A DNA stretch of 64,000 bases, from NCBI GenBank assembly GCA_963714255.1, contig CAVQNU010000030.1, forward strand, positions 1-64,000, in the 5' to 3' direction. The stretch is from Rhodovastum sp963714255. Lineage in GTDB: Bacteria; Pseudomonadota; Alphaproteobacteria; Acetobacterales; Acetobacteraceae. This document shows positions 1-7,539 of this stretch, one piece after another. The notes beneath the pieces are model-generated. The model saw only the letters and a list, made by a program, of their open reading frames with translations, had not been told where the DNA came from and ran no database searches. The position numbers and the translations under genes are program-made. Position 1 is the stretch's first letter. Each line of letters begins with the position of its first letter.

Positions 1-822
1 CGCCTCCGGCAGCGGCCCCGGGCCGGCGTCGGTCAGCACCATGTTGATTTCGCCCACCCAACGGGTCTCGAAGCGCAGCCGCACCGGAATCGGCGGGCCG
101 CCCGGCACCGCGCGGGCAATCCAGGCGGCGCCGTTGTGCGGCTGGTGCTGCCAGCCGGACTCGTTCAGCAGAAATCCGGCCTGCTGGGACCCGGTGAAGT
201 CGCAGCGCAGGGCTTCGCCCGCATAGGCGCCCGCCTCGCCGGAGGCCGCCACCTGCCCCACCGTGCGGGCGCTGATTTCGGTCAGCCGGCGGCCGTCGAA
301 CACGCGGGCGTGGCCGTCGCAAGTTCCGGTGTCGGCCACCCGGCGGACCAGGAAGGCAACGGCGCTGAGCGTGTCGATGGTGTCGCCGCGCGCCTGCTCG
401 GGCACCTTCTCGCGCTCGGTTTCGGGGGGAGGGGTCAGGGTGCGCACCTTCGGTTGGCCCTTTTCGTAGTCGATCAGCGTCTCCCGCCGCTCGCCGCGCA
501 GATCGCCCCAGGACCAGAAGCGCTGCGGATCGGGCAGGCCGTTGCGCCAGGCGCCCCAGACCGTGGTGTGCTGGTCGCTGCGCACGATGGCGGAGAGCAG
601 GCCCACGGTGCGCGAGGCGATGTGGATGCTGTAGCCGGCGCGGTCCATGGAAAATGCGGCCTGCAGCTTCATCACGTCCATCCCGACCGCGCTGCCGGTG
701 TAGCTCATGTGCACCATCGCCGGTTCGGGGGCCGCCTCGGCGCGGGGCTGGGCCGCCGCCGGGGCGGGCCACGGCAGCAGTATCGACAGCAGGACCGTCA
801 GCGTGGGCAGTCTTAACCGCAT
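1..822 (-). CDS. Exported DUF3108-like protein, C-terminus beyond the window
   Basis: Read on the minus strand from ATG at 822 (begins MRLRLPTLTV), this frame stays open to the left edge, about 274 codons. The first 25 or so residues form a signal peptide (basic start, Leu-rich core, then PAPAAAQ), so the product is probably periplasmic. The mature part carries a MVHMSYTGSAVG stretch and a later RRLTEISA segment, which look like DUF3108, a family of exported beta-rich proteins with no assigned reaction. The gene runs divergently from the tRNA-Val that follows. The end is missing, so length cannot be compared with the family. The exported nature is well supported; the family name is from recall of its general pattern. 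Confidence 0.7.
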   Translation of the reverse strand, partial: MRLRLPTLTVLLSILLPWPAPAAAQPRAEAAPEPAMVHMSYTGSAVGMDVMKLQAAFSMDRAGYSIHIASRTVGLLSAIVRSDQHTTVWGAWRNGLPDPQRFWSWGDLRGERRETLIDYEKGQPKVRTLTPPPETEREKVPEQARGDTIDTLSAVAFLVRRVADTGTCDGHARVFDGRRLTEISARTVGQVAASGEAGAYAGEALRCDFTGSQQAGFLLNESGWQHQPHNGAAWIARAVPGGPPIPVRLRFETRWVGEINMVLTDAGPGPLPEA

Positions 823-916
823 GTCGGCTATCTGCGGTTTTGGCGGCGAATTGCAACGTGGCGGACAGGCTTGACATGGCGAAGGGCGCCGACCTATCAG
901 ACCCGTCCCGGCGGCC

Positions 917-991
917 GGGCGCGTAGCTCAGCGGGAGAGCATTCGCTTCACACGCGAAGGGTCACAGGTTCAATCCCTGTCGCGCCCACCA
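917..991 (+). tRNA. tRNA-Val (anticodon CAC)
   Basis: A complete cloverleaf can be folded. The acceptor stem GGGCGCG (917-923) pairs with CGCGCCC (981-987), followed by A and an encoded CCA (989-991). The D arm is GCTC/GAGC, the anticodon stem TTCGC/GCGAA encloses the loop TTCACAC giving anticodon CAC, and the T arm ACAGG/CCTGT encloses TTCAATC. The tRNA is 75 nt long with a short variable region. Confidence 0.96.
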
Positions 992-1014
992 GGCCCCGCC
1001 CAGCTTCCATCGCA

Positions 1015-1050
1015 GCGACCACCGGACGCGGCCGTGTCGCGCGATTTTTT
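1015..1050 (+). terminator. Probable terminator of tRNA-Val
   Basis: An imperfect stem, GCGAC(C)AC against GTGTCGC, lies about 25 nt after the tRNA and is followed by GCGA and six T. It would separate the tRNA transcript from the ubiT promoter. The stem is short and bulged, so this is moderately supported. Confidence 0.45.
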
Positions 1051-1086
1051 CGTTTTATAAATAAACAGGTCGCGACGGCGTACCAT

Positions 1087-1100
1087 TTGACCCAGATCAA
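1087..1100 (+). promoter_or_regulatory. FNR/ANR-type operator upstream of ubiTUV
   Basis: TTGAC-CCAG-ATCAA matches the FNR/ANR/FixK half-site pattern TTGAT-N4-ATCAA at nine of ten defined positions. Its centre is about 44 nt before the ubiT ATG. The three genes behind it encode the oxygen-independent ubiquinone pathway, which in other proteobacteria is tied to low-oxygen regulators, so the site and its target agree. No clear -10 element was identified by eye. Confidence 0.7.
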
Positions 1101-1137
1101 AGCCGCCCCCTCGGCAACCGGACGAGGGTCCGCCGCC

Positions 1138-1812
1138 ATGTTGTTCCGACGCGCACCCACCCATCTGCGGCCGGGGTCTCACGACCTCGCCGTGTCGCTT
1201 GCCCTGGCGACGCTCCCGCAACCGCTGATCGCCGGCCTGCTGCGGCGGATGACGCGCAGCCTGCCGCAGCGATACCCGAAGCTCGCCGTCCGGATGGCCG
1301 AGCTGAAGGGCAAGCGGCTGCTGATCGTGCCGGAGGAACTGCCCTACGGCTTCCTGCTGCACTTCCCCGACGGGCTGTTCACCATCGACCTGCTCGACCC
1401 CGAGGAAGCACCGGAAACCGACGCGCAAATGCGCGGGCCGGTGCGGCTGTTCTTCGACCTGGTGCGCGGCGGGCGCGACGGCGATGCGCTGTTCTTCAGC
1501 CGCGAACTCGCCGTCACCGGCGACATGGCCACGGCGGTGACGCTGCGCAACGCCATGGACGGCTCCGGGGTCGATCTGTTCGCCGAGTTCCTCAACCTGC
1601 CCGGCCCGCTCGGCGAATTGGTGCGCGGCGCCGGCGCGGTGGTGGATCGCTGCGCCGGGATCGTGCTCGGCCCGCTGGCCGAACGCACCGCAAGGCTGGA
1701 ATCCGAAATCGCCGCCCTGCGCGGCGAAGTGCGCCGGCTGAAAGACACCACGCCAAAGCCGCGCCCCAAGCCCGGCGCGGCGCTGGCCGCTGCTTTGGGA
1801 GCGAAATCGTGA
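1138..1812 (+). CDS. ubiT: UbiT-like SCP2-domain accessory factor for anaerobic ubiquinone synthesis
   Basis: 224 residues. The ATG at 1138 is preferred because it follows a weak purine-rich site (CGAGGG) and removes an upstream stretch that overlaps the tRNA. The central part (about residues 60-150, with YGFLLHFPDG, LFFDLVRGGRDGDALFF and ELAVTGD) looks like an SCP2 sterol-carrier domain, and a charged helix (ERTARLESEIAALRGEVRRL) lies near the C-terminus. UbiT is thought to bind isoprenoid quinone intermediates and to assist the O2-independent hydroxylases UbiU and UbiV. Its stop codon overlaps the ubiU start by 4 nt (GTGA), indicating translational coupling. The assignment rests on the SCP2 signature plus the unmistakable ubiUV neighbours. 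Confidence 0.85.
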   Translation: MLFRRAPTHLRPGSHDLAVSLALATLPQPLIAGLLRRMTRSLPQRYPKLAVRMAELKGKRLLIVPEELPYGFLLHFPDGLFTIDLLDPEEAPETDAQMRGPVRLFFDLVRGGRDGDALFFSRELAVTGDMATAVTLRNAMDGSGVDLFAEFLNLPGPLGELVRGAGAVVDRCAGIVLGPLAERTARLESEIAALRGEVRRLKDTTPKPRPKPGAALAAALGAKS

Positions 1813-2834
1813 GCCAGGTCGTCAGCGACATTATGATCCCCGAGATCGTCGCCCCGGGCGGCACGCCGGCCGCCCTGGTCGCGGCCATCGATGCCGGCGC
1901 CGACACGGTTTATTGCGGCTTCCGCGACGCCACCAACGCCCGCAACTATCCGGGCCTGAACTTCACCGCCGAGGATTTGCAGGAAGGCCTCGCCTACGCC
2001 CATGCGCGCGGGCGCAAGGTGAACGTGGCGATCAACACCTATGCCTCGGCCGGCAACACCAAGCTGTGGCACGCCGCCATCGACACCGCGGCGAGCCTGG
2101 GCGCGGATGCGGTCATCATGGCCGATATCGGCCTGCTGGATTACGCCGCCCGCACCCACCCGAAGCTGCGCCGGCATTTGTCGGTGCAGGCCGGCGCCTC
2201 CACCGTGGCCTCGATCGAATACTATTACGAGTTCTTCGGCATCGCCCGGATGATCCTGCCGCGCATGTTCACGCTCGATGAAATCGCCGAGCTGAAGCAG
2301 CGCGTGCCGGTGGAAATCGAGTGCTTCATCTTCGGCAGCCTCAGCCCGATGACCGAAGGGCGCTGCTCGCTGTCGGCCTATGCGACCGGGCGCTCGCCCA
2401 ATCTGTGCGGCGTGTGCTCGCCGGCCGAGCATGTGCGCTACGACCAGGTGGACGGCGAATTGCTCTGCCGGCTGGGCGATTTCGTCACCAATTCGTTCGG
2501 CGCCGGCGAGCCGGCCGGCTACCCGACCGTCTGCAAGGGCCGCTACTTCGCCGGCGAGGCGGACGCGGCCTATATCTTCGAAGAGCCCGAGTGCCTGAAC
2601 GCCGCCGAGTATATCGGCACGATGCGCCGCGCCGGCATCTGCGCCTTCAAGATCGAAGGCCGCCAGCGCGGCCGGTTCTACGTGGCCGAAGTGGTCGCCG
2701 CCTTCCGCGAGCTGATCGACGCCGAGGCCCGCGGCGAGCCGCTGTCGCGCCACGGGGCGGCGCTGGAGCGGCTGCGCCGGCTGGCCGAGGGCGGCGAGGA
2801 AACCCGCGGCGCCTATCGGAAGGGATGGCGATGA
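1809..2834 (+). CDS. ubiU: UbiU, O2-independent ubiquinone hydroxylase subunit (peptidase U32 family)
   Basis: 341 residues from a GTG that overlaps the ubiT stop. It is a peptidase-U32-family protein: MIPEIVAPGGTPAALVAAID at the start, LSVQAGAS in the middle and FKIEGRQRG near residue 285. UbiU and UbiV form a heterodimer carrying [4Fe-4S] clusters that hydroxylates ubiquinone precursors without oxygen. Cys186, Cys203 and Cys242 have the spacing (17 and 39) of the last three E. coli UbiU ligands as I recall them. The position of the first ligand, seven residues before Cys186, is Ser179 here; Cys172 and Cys200 lie nearby and could substitute. The stop overlaps the start of ubiV. Family and pathway are secure; the cluster ligands are inferred. 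Confidence 0.92.
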   Translation: MSQVVSDIMIPEIVAPGGTPAALVAAIDAGADTVYCGFRDATNARNYPGLNFTAEDLQEGLAYAHARGRKVNVAINTYASAGNTKLWHAAIDTAASLGADAVIMADIGLLDYAARTHPKLRRHLSVQAGASTVASIEYYYEFFGIARMILPRMFTLDEIAELKQRVPVEIECFIFGSLSPMTEGRCSLSAYATGRSPNLCGVCSPAEHVRYDQVDGELLCRLGDFVTNSFGAGEPAGYPTVCKGRYFAGEADAAYIFEEPECLNAAEYIGTMRRAGICAFKIEGRQRGRFYVAEVVAAFRELIDAEARGEPLSRHGAALERLRRLAEGGEETRGAYRKGWR

Positions 2835-3775
2835 TGACCGACCCGCGCTCGGCCCGGCTGGGGCCGCAACTGGTTCTGGGGCCGGTGCTGTTCCACTGGT
2901 CCGCCGAAACCCTGCGCGACTTCTATTTCCGCATCGCCGACGAAGGCGATTTCGATACGGTCTGCGTGGGCGAGGTGGCGTGCTCCAAGCGCATGCCGCT
3001 GTTCGAAGACGAACTGCCCGAGGTGATCGCCCGCCTGCGCCGCGCCGGCAAGGACGTGATGCTGTCCAGCATGGCGCTGGTGAGCAACGAGCGCGAAATC
3101 GCCGCCATGCGCAAGCTGGTGGAAATGGCGCCGGGCTTGGTGGAAGCCAACGACGTGGCGGTGCTGCGCGATCTGCGCGGGCGGCCGCACGCCGTCGGGC
3201 CATTCGTGAATATCTACAACGAGGACTCGCTGGCCTTCCTGGTCGGCCAGGGCGCCGTGCGCGCCTGCCTGAACCCCGAACTGCCCGGCACGCTGATCGC
3301 CGACCTCGCGCGCCTGTCCAGCATTCCGCTGGAAGTGATGGTGTTCGGCCGGGTGCCGCTGGCGATTTCGGCCCGCTGCTTCCATGCGCGCGCCGAAGAC
3401 CGCACCATGGATGGCTGCCAGTTCGCCTGCAAGGCGGACCCGGACGGGCGGCAGATCAACACCATCGAGGACGTGCCCTTCCTGACGATGAACGGGGTGC
3501 TGACGCTGTCACACACCTGCGCCAACCTGATGCATGAGCTGGCGCCGATGCGCGCGGCCGGGGTGCAGCGCTTCCGCCTGTCGCCGCAGACCGGCGACAT
3601 GGTGGCGACCGCGGCGCTGTTCCGCGACGTGCTGGAGGAGCGGCTGGAACCGGGGGCGGCCATTCAGCGGCTGGGCTTGGTGCATCCGGATATGCCGTTT
3701 GCGAATGGGTTCTATCACGCAGCGCCCGGGCACCAGTTCGTGGAGCCGGTGCGCGGGCAGAGGGTGCTGGCGTGA
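2831..3775 (+). CDS. ubiV: UbiV, O2-independent ubiquinone hydroxylase subunit (peptidase U32 family)
   Basis: 314 residues from the ATG at 2831. ATG also occurs at 2825 and 2834; AAGGGA at 2820-2825 spaces best to 2831 or 2834, and 2831 gives a 4-nt overlap with the ubiU stop. The sequence opens with GPVLFHWSAETLRDFY, has GEVACSK, and continues with SARCFHARAEDR and GCQFAC. Cys51, Cys183, Cys196 and Cys200 reproduce the C-x(12)-C-x(3)-C spacing of the E. coli UbiV cluster ligands. It is expected to pair with UbiU in the cytoplasm. The gene is followed directly by a large inverted repeat (3781-3990) that probably ends the operon. Confidence 0.92.
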   Translation: MMTDPRSARLGPQLVLGPVLFHWSAETLRDFYFRIADEGDFDTVCVGEVACSKRMPLFEDELPEVIARLRRAGKDVMLSSMALVSNEREIAAMRKLVEMAPGLVEANDVAVLRDLRGRPHAVGPFVNIYNEDSLAFLVGQGAVRACLNPELPGTLIADLARLSSIPLEVMVFGRVPLAISARCFHARAEDRTMDGCQFACKADPDGRQINTIEDVPFLTMNGVLTLSHTCANLMHELAPMRAAGVQRFRLSPQTGDMVATAALFRDVLEERLEPGAAIQRLGLVHPDMPFANGFYHAAPGHQFVEPVRGQRVLA

Positions 3776-3780
3776 GGAAG

Positions 3781-3990
3781 TAAGGAAGGCCAGGGCTCTG
3801 CCCTGGACCCGCCAGGGACCGGGAGGCCCCTGGACCCCGCTACTTTAGACAGTTGTTCAACGAGGGGGGTGAGGCGGTGAACCGGTTCACCGCCTCACCC
3901 CCCTCGTTGAACAACTGTCTAAAAGTAATGGGTTCCAAGGGCCTCCCGGCCCTTGGCGGGGTCCAGGGGCAGAGCCCCTGGCCTTCCTTA
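3781..3990. repeat. Modular hairpin repeat, copy 1 (full mirrored form with nested palindrome)
   Basis: Outer arms TAAGGAAGGCCAGGG (from 3781) and CCCTGGCCTTCCTTA (to 3990) are exact complements. Each half has two hairpins: one of CCAGGG/CCCTGG type and one built on CCAGGG or CCAAGGG arms. The middle, which in copy 5 is simply GCTACTTAAGTAATGG, is here opened by an 80-bp palindrome. The repeat lies between ubiV and the DAHP synthase gene and could act as a transcription terminator in both directions. Confidence 0.9.
3844..3923. repeat. Perfect 80-bp palindrome at the centre of repeat copy 1
   Basis: The left arm 3844-3883 begins TTTAGACAGTTGTTCAACGA and ends GGCGGTGAACC; the right arm 3884-3923 is its exact reverse complement over all 40 positions with no loop. 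A run of six G followed by TGAGG lies inside each arm. Base identity extends precisely to the TTT/AAA edges and breaks outside them (C3843 against A3924). A diverged version sits at 10967-11038. Confidence 0.95.
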
Positions 3991-4092
3991 CTTCCTCCCC
4001 GCCGCCCCCCTGTAGCCAACCGCCCCCGTTCGGGGGATAACCAGCGGATTCGCCCCGCCGCACCGTCTCCGGCCGGGACAGGAGCCCCTGCG

Positions 4093-5478
4093 ATGTCGAC
4101 CACCTGGACCCCCGATTCCTGGCGCGGCAAGCCGATCCGTCAGGTGCCCTCGTATCCCGACCTGGCCCGGCTTGCCGCCGTCGAGGAAAAGCTGCGCCGC
4201 TATCCGCCGCTGGTCTTCGCCGGCGAGGTGCGCCGTCTGAAGGCCGCGCTCGCCCGTGCGTCGGACGGCCGCGCCTTCGTGCTGCAGGGCGGCGATTGCG
4301 CCGAAAGCTTCCAGGATTTCACCGCCAACATCATCCGCGACACGTTCCGCGTGCTGCTGCAGATGTCGGTGGTGCTGACCTTCGGCGCCTCGCTGCCGGT
4401 GGTGAAGCTCGGCCGCATGGCCGGGCAGTTCGCCAAGCCGCGCTCGTCGGACACCGACACCCGCGACGGCGAAACCCTGCCCACCTATCGCGGCGATATC
4501 GTCAACGGCGCGGAGTTCACGCCCGCGGCCCGCGTGCCCGACCCCGCGCGCATGGAAGCCGGCTATTTCCAGTCCGCCGCCACGCTCAATTTGCTGCGCG
4601 CCTTCGCCACCGGCGGCTATGCCGACCTGCACGAAGTGCACCGCTGGAACCTCGGCTTCGTCGCCCGCTCGCCGCTGATCGAGCGCTATCAGACCCTGGC
4701 GCACCGCATCGACGAGACGCTTGCCTTCATGTCGGCCTGCGGCATTTCGTCGGGCACCTCGCCGCAGATCCGCGAGACCGATTTTTTCACCAGCCACGAG
4801 GCGCTGCTGCTGCCCTATGAGCAGGCGCTGACCCGGGTGGATTCCACCTCCGGCGACTGGTACGCCTGTTCGGCGCATTTCCTCTGGATCGGCGACCGCA
4901 CCCGCCAGCCCGACGGCGCGCATGTCGAGTTCATGCGCGGGGTGAAGAACCCGATCGGCCTGAAGGTCGGCCCCACCACCCCGGTCGAGGATTTGCTGCG
5001 CCTGATCGACACGCTGAACCCCGACGACGAGCCCGGCCGTCTGACCCTGATCATCCGCATGGGCGCCAACAAGGTCGAGCGACTGCTGCCGCCGTTGCTG
5101 CGGGCGGTGAAACGCGAAGGCCGCCGGGTGGTGTGGGTGTGCGACCCGATGCACGGCAACACGATTTCGTCCAATTCCGGCCTCAAGACCCGCAGTTTCG
5201 ATGCCATCCTGGCCGAGGTGCGCGGCTTCTTCGACGCCCACGCGGCCGAGGGTACCTGGGCGGGCGGCGTGCATGTGGAAATGACCGGCCACGAGGTCAC
5301 CGAGTGCATCGGCGGCGCGCATGGCCTGACCATGATGGACCTCGGCGAGCGCTACGAGACGTTCTGCGACCCGCGGCTGAACGCCGAGCAGTCGCTGGAA
5401 CTGGCGTTCCTGGTGGCCGAGGAACTGACCGCCCGCCGCGCCACGGCCGACCGCTTCGCGGCGGTGGCGGCGCAGTAG
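4093..5478 (+). CDS. aroG: 3-deoxy-7-phosphoheptulonate (DAHP) synthase, class II
   Basis: 461 residues. The enzyme condenses phosphoenolpyruvate with erythrose 4-phosphate, the first step of the shikimate pathway. Class II (plant/mycobacterial type) is shown by WTPDSWRGKPIRQVPSYPD at the start, VLQGGDCAESF near residue 65, KPRSSDTDT, GISSGTSPQIRETDFF, RMGANKVERLLPPLL and VCDPMHGNT. Length fits the class. The ATG at 4093 is chosen because the family starts with this TW..SWR segment; the open frame upstream of it is only the palindromic repeat. The nicotinate phosphoribosyltransferase gene follows after 6 nt and may be co-transcribed. Confidence 0.96.
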   Translation: MSTTWTPDSWRGKPIRQVPSYPDLARLAAVEEKLRRYPPLVFAGEVRRLKAALARASDGRAFVLQGGDCAESFQDFTANIIRDTFRVLLQMSVVLTFGASLPVVKLGRMAGQFAKPRSSDTDTRDGETLPTYRGDIVNGAEFTPAARVPDPARMEAGYFQSAATLNLLRAFATGGYADLHEVHRWNLGFVARSPLIERYQTLAHRIDETLAFMSACGISSGTSPQIRETDFFTSHEALLLPYEQALTRVDSTSGDWYACSAHFLWIGDRTRQPDGAHVEFMRGVKNPIGLKVGPTTPVEDLLRLIDTLNPDDEPGRLTLIIRMGANKVERLLPPLLRAVKREGRRVVWVCDPMHGNTISSNSGLKTRSFDAILAEVRGFFDAHAAEGTWAGGVHVEMTGHEVTECIGGAHGLTMMDLGERYETFCDPRLNAEQSLELAFLVAEELTARRATADRFAAVAAQ

Positions 5479-5484
5479 CCGGCA

Positions 5485-6663
5485 ATGGGGGAAGATAAGG
5501 GCGGTGCGGCGGCGCTGGCGGCCGATATCGCCGGGCGCACCGACGCGTATTTCAACCGCACCCGTGCCATCGTGCAGCGCTATGGCGACAAGCTTGTGAC
5601 CTACGCGGTGTTCTTGCGCCGGCCCGTCGTCTCCGCGCCGCGGCTGATGCTGGACTGGCTCGCCACCGTCGCCGCGGCGCGCGGCACGGCGTTCGAGGTC
5701 GACCTGATGTACCCCGAAGGAAGCTGGGTCGGCGCCGGCGAGCCGCTGGTCTACATCACCGGCAGCCTGGCCATGCTGTCGGACCTGGAAACACTGCTGC
5801 TGCAGAAGGTCGGTCCGGCCTGTGTGGCCGCCCACAACGCCTATCAGATGTGCCTGGTGCTGCCCGCGGTTGCATTTCTGGCCATGGAGGCGCGCCACTG
5901 CGCCGGCGCGGAGATGCAGGAGATGATGGCCTATGCCGCCGCGGTCGGCGGCGCCGCGGCGCAGGAAGAGGGCGCGCGCGGCTTCGTCGGCAACGCCAAT
6001 GACGGCACCGCGCACTGGTTCGCGGCCCAGGCCGGCGAGGCCCCGCGCGGCCGCGGCACCATGCCGCATGCGCTGATCGGCTATGCCGGCTCCACCGTGC
6101 GCGCCGCCGAGATGTTCCACGACACGTTTCCCGACGAGGCGCTGACCGTCCTGGTCGATTACTTCGGCCGCGAGATCACCGACGGCATCGCCTCCTGCCG
6201 CCGCTTCCCCGACCTTGCCGCCGCGGGAAACCTCTCGCTGCGGCTGGACACGCATGGCGGGCGCTTCCTGGAGGGGTTGGACCCGGCCGAGAGCTACGCG
6301 GTGCTGGAGCGCCACGCGCCCGGCGCGATCCGCCGCTACCGCAGCGAGACCGAACTGCGCTTCCTGGTCGGCACCGGCGTTTCCGCCGCGGCCATCTGGC
6401 GGCTGCGCGAGGCACTGGACGCGGCCGGGTTCCCGGCGGTGAAGATCATCGTCTCCTCCGGCTTCGGGGTGGAGAAATGCCGGGTGATGGCCGATGCCAG
6501 GGCACCGATCGACGTGGTCGGCACCGGCAGTTTCATCCCCGACGCCTGGCACGAGACCTACGCCACCGCCGATATCGTCGCCTATGACGACGTGCCGATG
6601 GTCAAGCTCGGCCGCGAATTCCTGTTGCGCCGCAACGGCGCGCGCAAGAAGGCGGGCGGCTGA
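5485..6663 (+). CDS. pncB: Nicotinate phosphoribosyltransferase family protein
   Basis: 392 residues. The enzyme joins nicotinate to PRPP to give nicotinate mononucleotide in NAD salvage. Features seen are DAYFNRTRAIV, the beta-rich N-terminal part ending in GEPLVYITG, EARHCAG, GTMPHALIGYAGS (phosphate/substrate loop), IIVSSGFGVEKC and DVVGTGSFIP near the end, all in the type II phosphoribosyltransferase order. It begins 6 nt after the DAHP synthase stop. A NAD synthase lies 0.9 kb downstream, so two steps of NAD formation are close together. Confidence 0.88.
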   Translation: MGEDKGGAAALAADIAGRTDAYFNRTRAIVQRYGDKLVTYAVFLRRPVVSAPRLMLDWLATVAAARGTAFEVDLMYPEGSWVGAGEPLVYITGSLAMLSDLETLLLQKVGPACVAAHNAYQMCLVLPAVAFLAMEARHCAGAEMQEMMAYAAAVGGAAAQEEGARGFVGNANDGTAHWFAAQAGEAPRGRGTMPHALIGYAGSTVRAAEMFHDTFPDEALTVLVDYFGREITDGIASCRRFPDLAAAGNLSLRLDTHGGRFLEGLDPAESYAVLERHAPGAIRRYRSETELRFLVGTGVSAAAIWRLREALDAAGFPAVKIIVSSGFGVEKCRVMADARAPIDVVGTGSFIPDAWHETYATADIVAYDDVPMVKLGREFLLRRNGARKKAGG

Positions 6664-6703
6664 CACGGCGCGCGCGATCCCCCTGCATCAGTCACGGACA
6701 GAG

Positions 6704-6980
6704 ATGGACCAGCCGACCGACCGCTATGTGAGCTTCCGCAACATCGACTGCGCCGCCAAGGCGCGGCAGGTGATCGCGCTGTTGCAGCCCCGTCTGGATG
6801 CGGCGGACAACCCGTTCTGGGCCTATTTCCGCACGCAGCGGGCGCTGGCGCACGCGGCGGGCTTTGACGATCTGCGGGTGCTTGCACACCTATCTGCCGA
6901 CGCTGCGCGAGTTGCTGTCGGACGCCGGCGACGAGGCGGCGCTGGCGCTGCTGGAGGATCTGGAAGTGACCTGCATGTGA
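6704..6980 (+). pseudogene. cowN: CowN-like nitrogenase-protection protein, frameshifted
   Basis: The first frame reads MDQPTDRYVSFRNIDCAAKA, then NPFWAYFRTQRALAHAAGFDDLRVL, and then loses similarity. One base over, the frame resumes with HTYLPTLRELLSDAGDEAAL and ends LLEDLEVTCM at 6980. Joined after DDLRVL (about 6881-6885, sequence GTGCTTGCACACC), the two parts make a 91-residue protein, the usual CowN length, with the RYVSF..ID, FW.YF and DEAALALLE..E landmarks I associate with the family. CowN lets nitrogenase work in the presence of carbon monoxide. The 277-nt span equals 92 codons plus one base, so one base is extra. It may be a real broken gene or a sequencing indel. Confidence 0.7.
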
Positions 6981-7057
6981 GGCCGGCTGGCCGGGTTTAA
7001 CGTTTCCGGCACCGTTTCGTGGGAACACTCCGTCCGCCCCCCGGCGGAAGCGGAGCC

Positions 7058-7396
7058 ATGGTGAGACCGACGGACGATGTTCAGAACTGGATGCACATGT
7101 TCCGCTGGATCGTGAAGCTGATCCGCGACGAGTACGAGGTGGACGAGGCAAGGCTCGTCCGCACCGCAGCCCTGGAGACCGATTGCGGCCTGGCGATCGA
7201 GGATGTCGAGGCGGTGCTCGGCATCATTTCGGAAAGCTTCGCCGTCCGCTTCCCGCCCGGCACGCTCGATGAGGTGCTGAAGCTGGAGGAACTATGCATG
7301 TTGGCGACGTGGTTGAAGGGTTTGTACAAGCGGCCGGTGTTTATTTCGGATGGGTTCGAGGCGAAGTGCCGGGCGTTGAATCCGGGGTGCGGGTGA
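7058..7396 (+). CDS. Conserved-looking 112-residue protein, unknown function
   Basis: Starts at ATG 7058, with a purine-rich GCGGAGCC just before it; an in-frame upstream start exists at 7019. The product is small and mostly helical, with no signal peptide or membrane segment. The middle (DCGLAIEDVEAVLGIISESF followed by PPGTLDEVLKLEELCMLATWL) resembles the helix arrangement of acyl-carrier-like domains such as DUF1493 but lacks the D-S-L attachment serine. The resemblance is weak and no function is assigned. The stop codon touches repeat copy 2. Confidence 0.55.
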   Translation: MVRPTDDVQNWMHMFRWIVKLIRDEYEVDEARLVRTAALETDCGLAIEDVEAVLGIISESFAVRFPPGTLDEVLKLEELCMLATWLKGLYKRPVFISDGFEAKCRALNPGCG

Positions 7397-7494
7397 AGGA
7401 AGGCCAGGGCTCTGCCCTGGACCCGCCAAGGGGCAGTGGCCCCTTGGAACCCATTCCTTAAGTCGCGGGGTCCAGGGCAGAGCCCTGGCCTTCC
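7394..7494. repeat. Modular hairpin repeat, copy 2 (mirrored)
   Basis: GAAGGAAGGCCAGGGCTCTG opens the left half and CAGAGCCCTGGCCTTCC closes the right half, with a centre CCTTAAGT. The left half also has the CCAAGGGGC/GCCCCTTGG hairpin. The first bases overlap the stop of the gene at 7058-7396. It separates that gene from nadE. Confidence 0.88.
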
Positions 7495-7539
7495 GTCCCT
7501 TGCGTTGCGCCCCGCCGGGGGAAACCCTAAATTCCGGCG

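Noticed and set aside
136..816. Plus-strand open frame of 226 codons across the left end
   Set aside because: It is antisense to the exported DUF3108-like gene, which has a signal peptide and sensible composition; the plus-strand product is Arg/Gly/Ala-rich.
3781..3990. Insertion sequence or CRISPR array as an explanation for the repeats
   Set aside because: No transposase frame is in any copy, and the repeats are single inverted elements scattered between genes, not direct repeats with regular spacers.
3853..4092. Plus-strand extension of the DAHP synthase frame upstream of 4093
   Set aside because: The extra 80 residues are encoded by the palindromic repeat, and the family start coincides with ATG 4093.
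3988..6666. Very long minus-strand frame (892 codons)
   Set aside because: Shadow of the DAHP synthase and phosphoribosyltransferase genes in high-GC DNA; the His/Gly/Arg-rich product has no recognisable motif.
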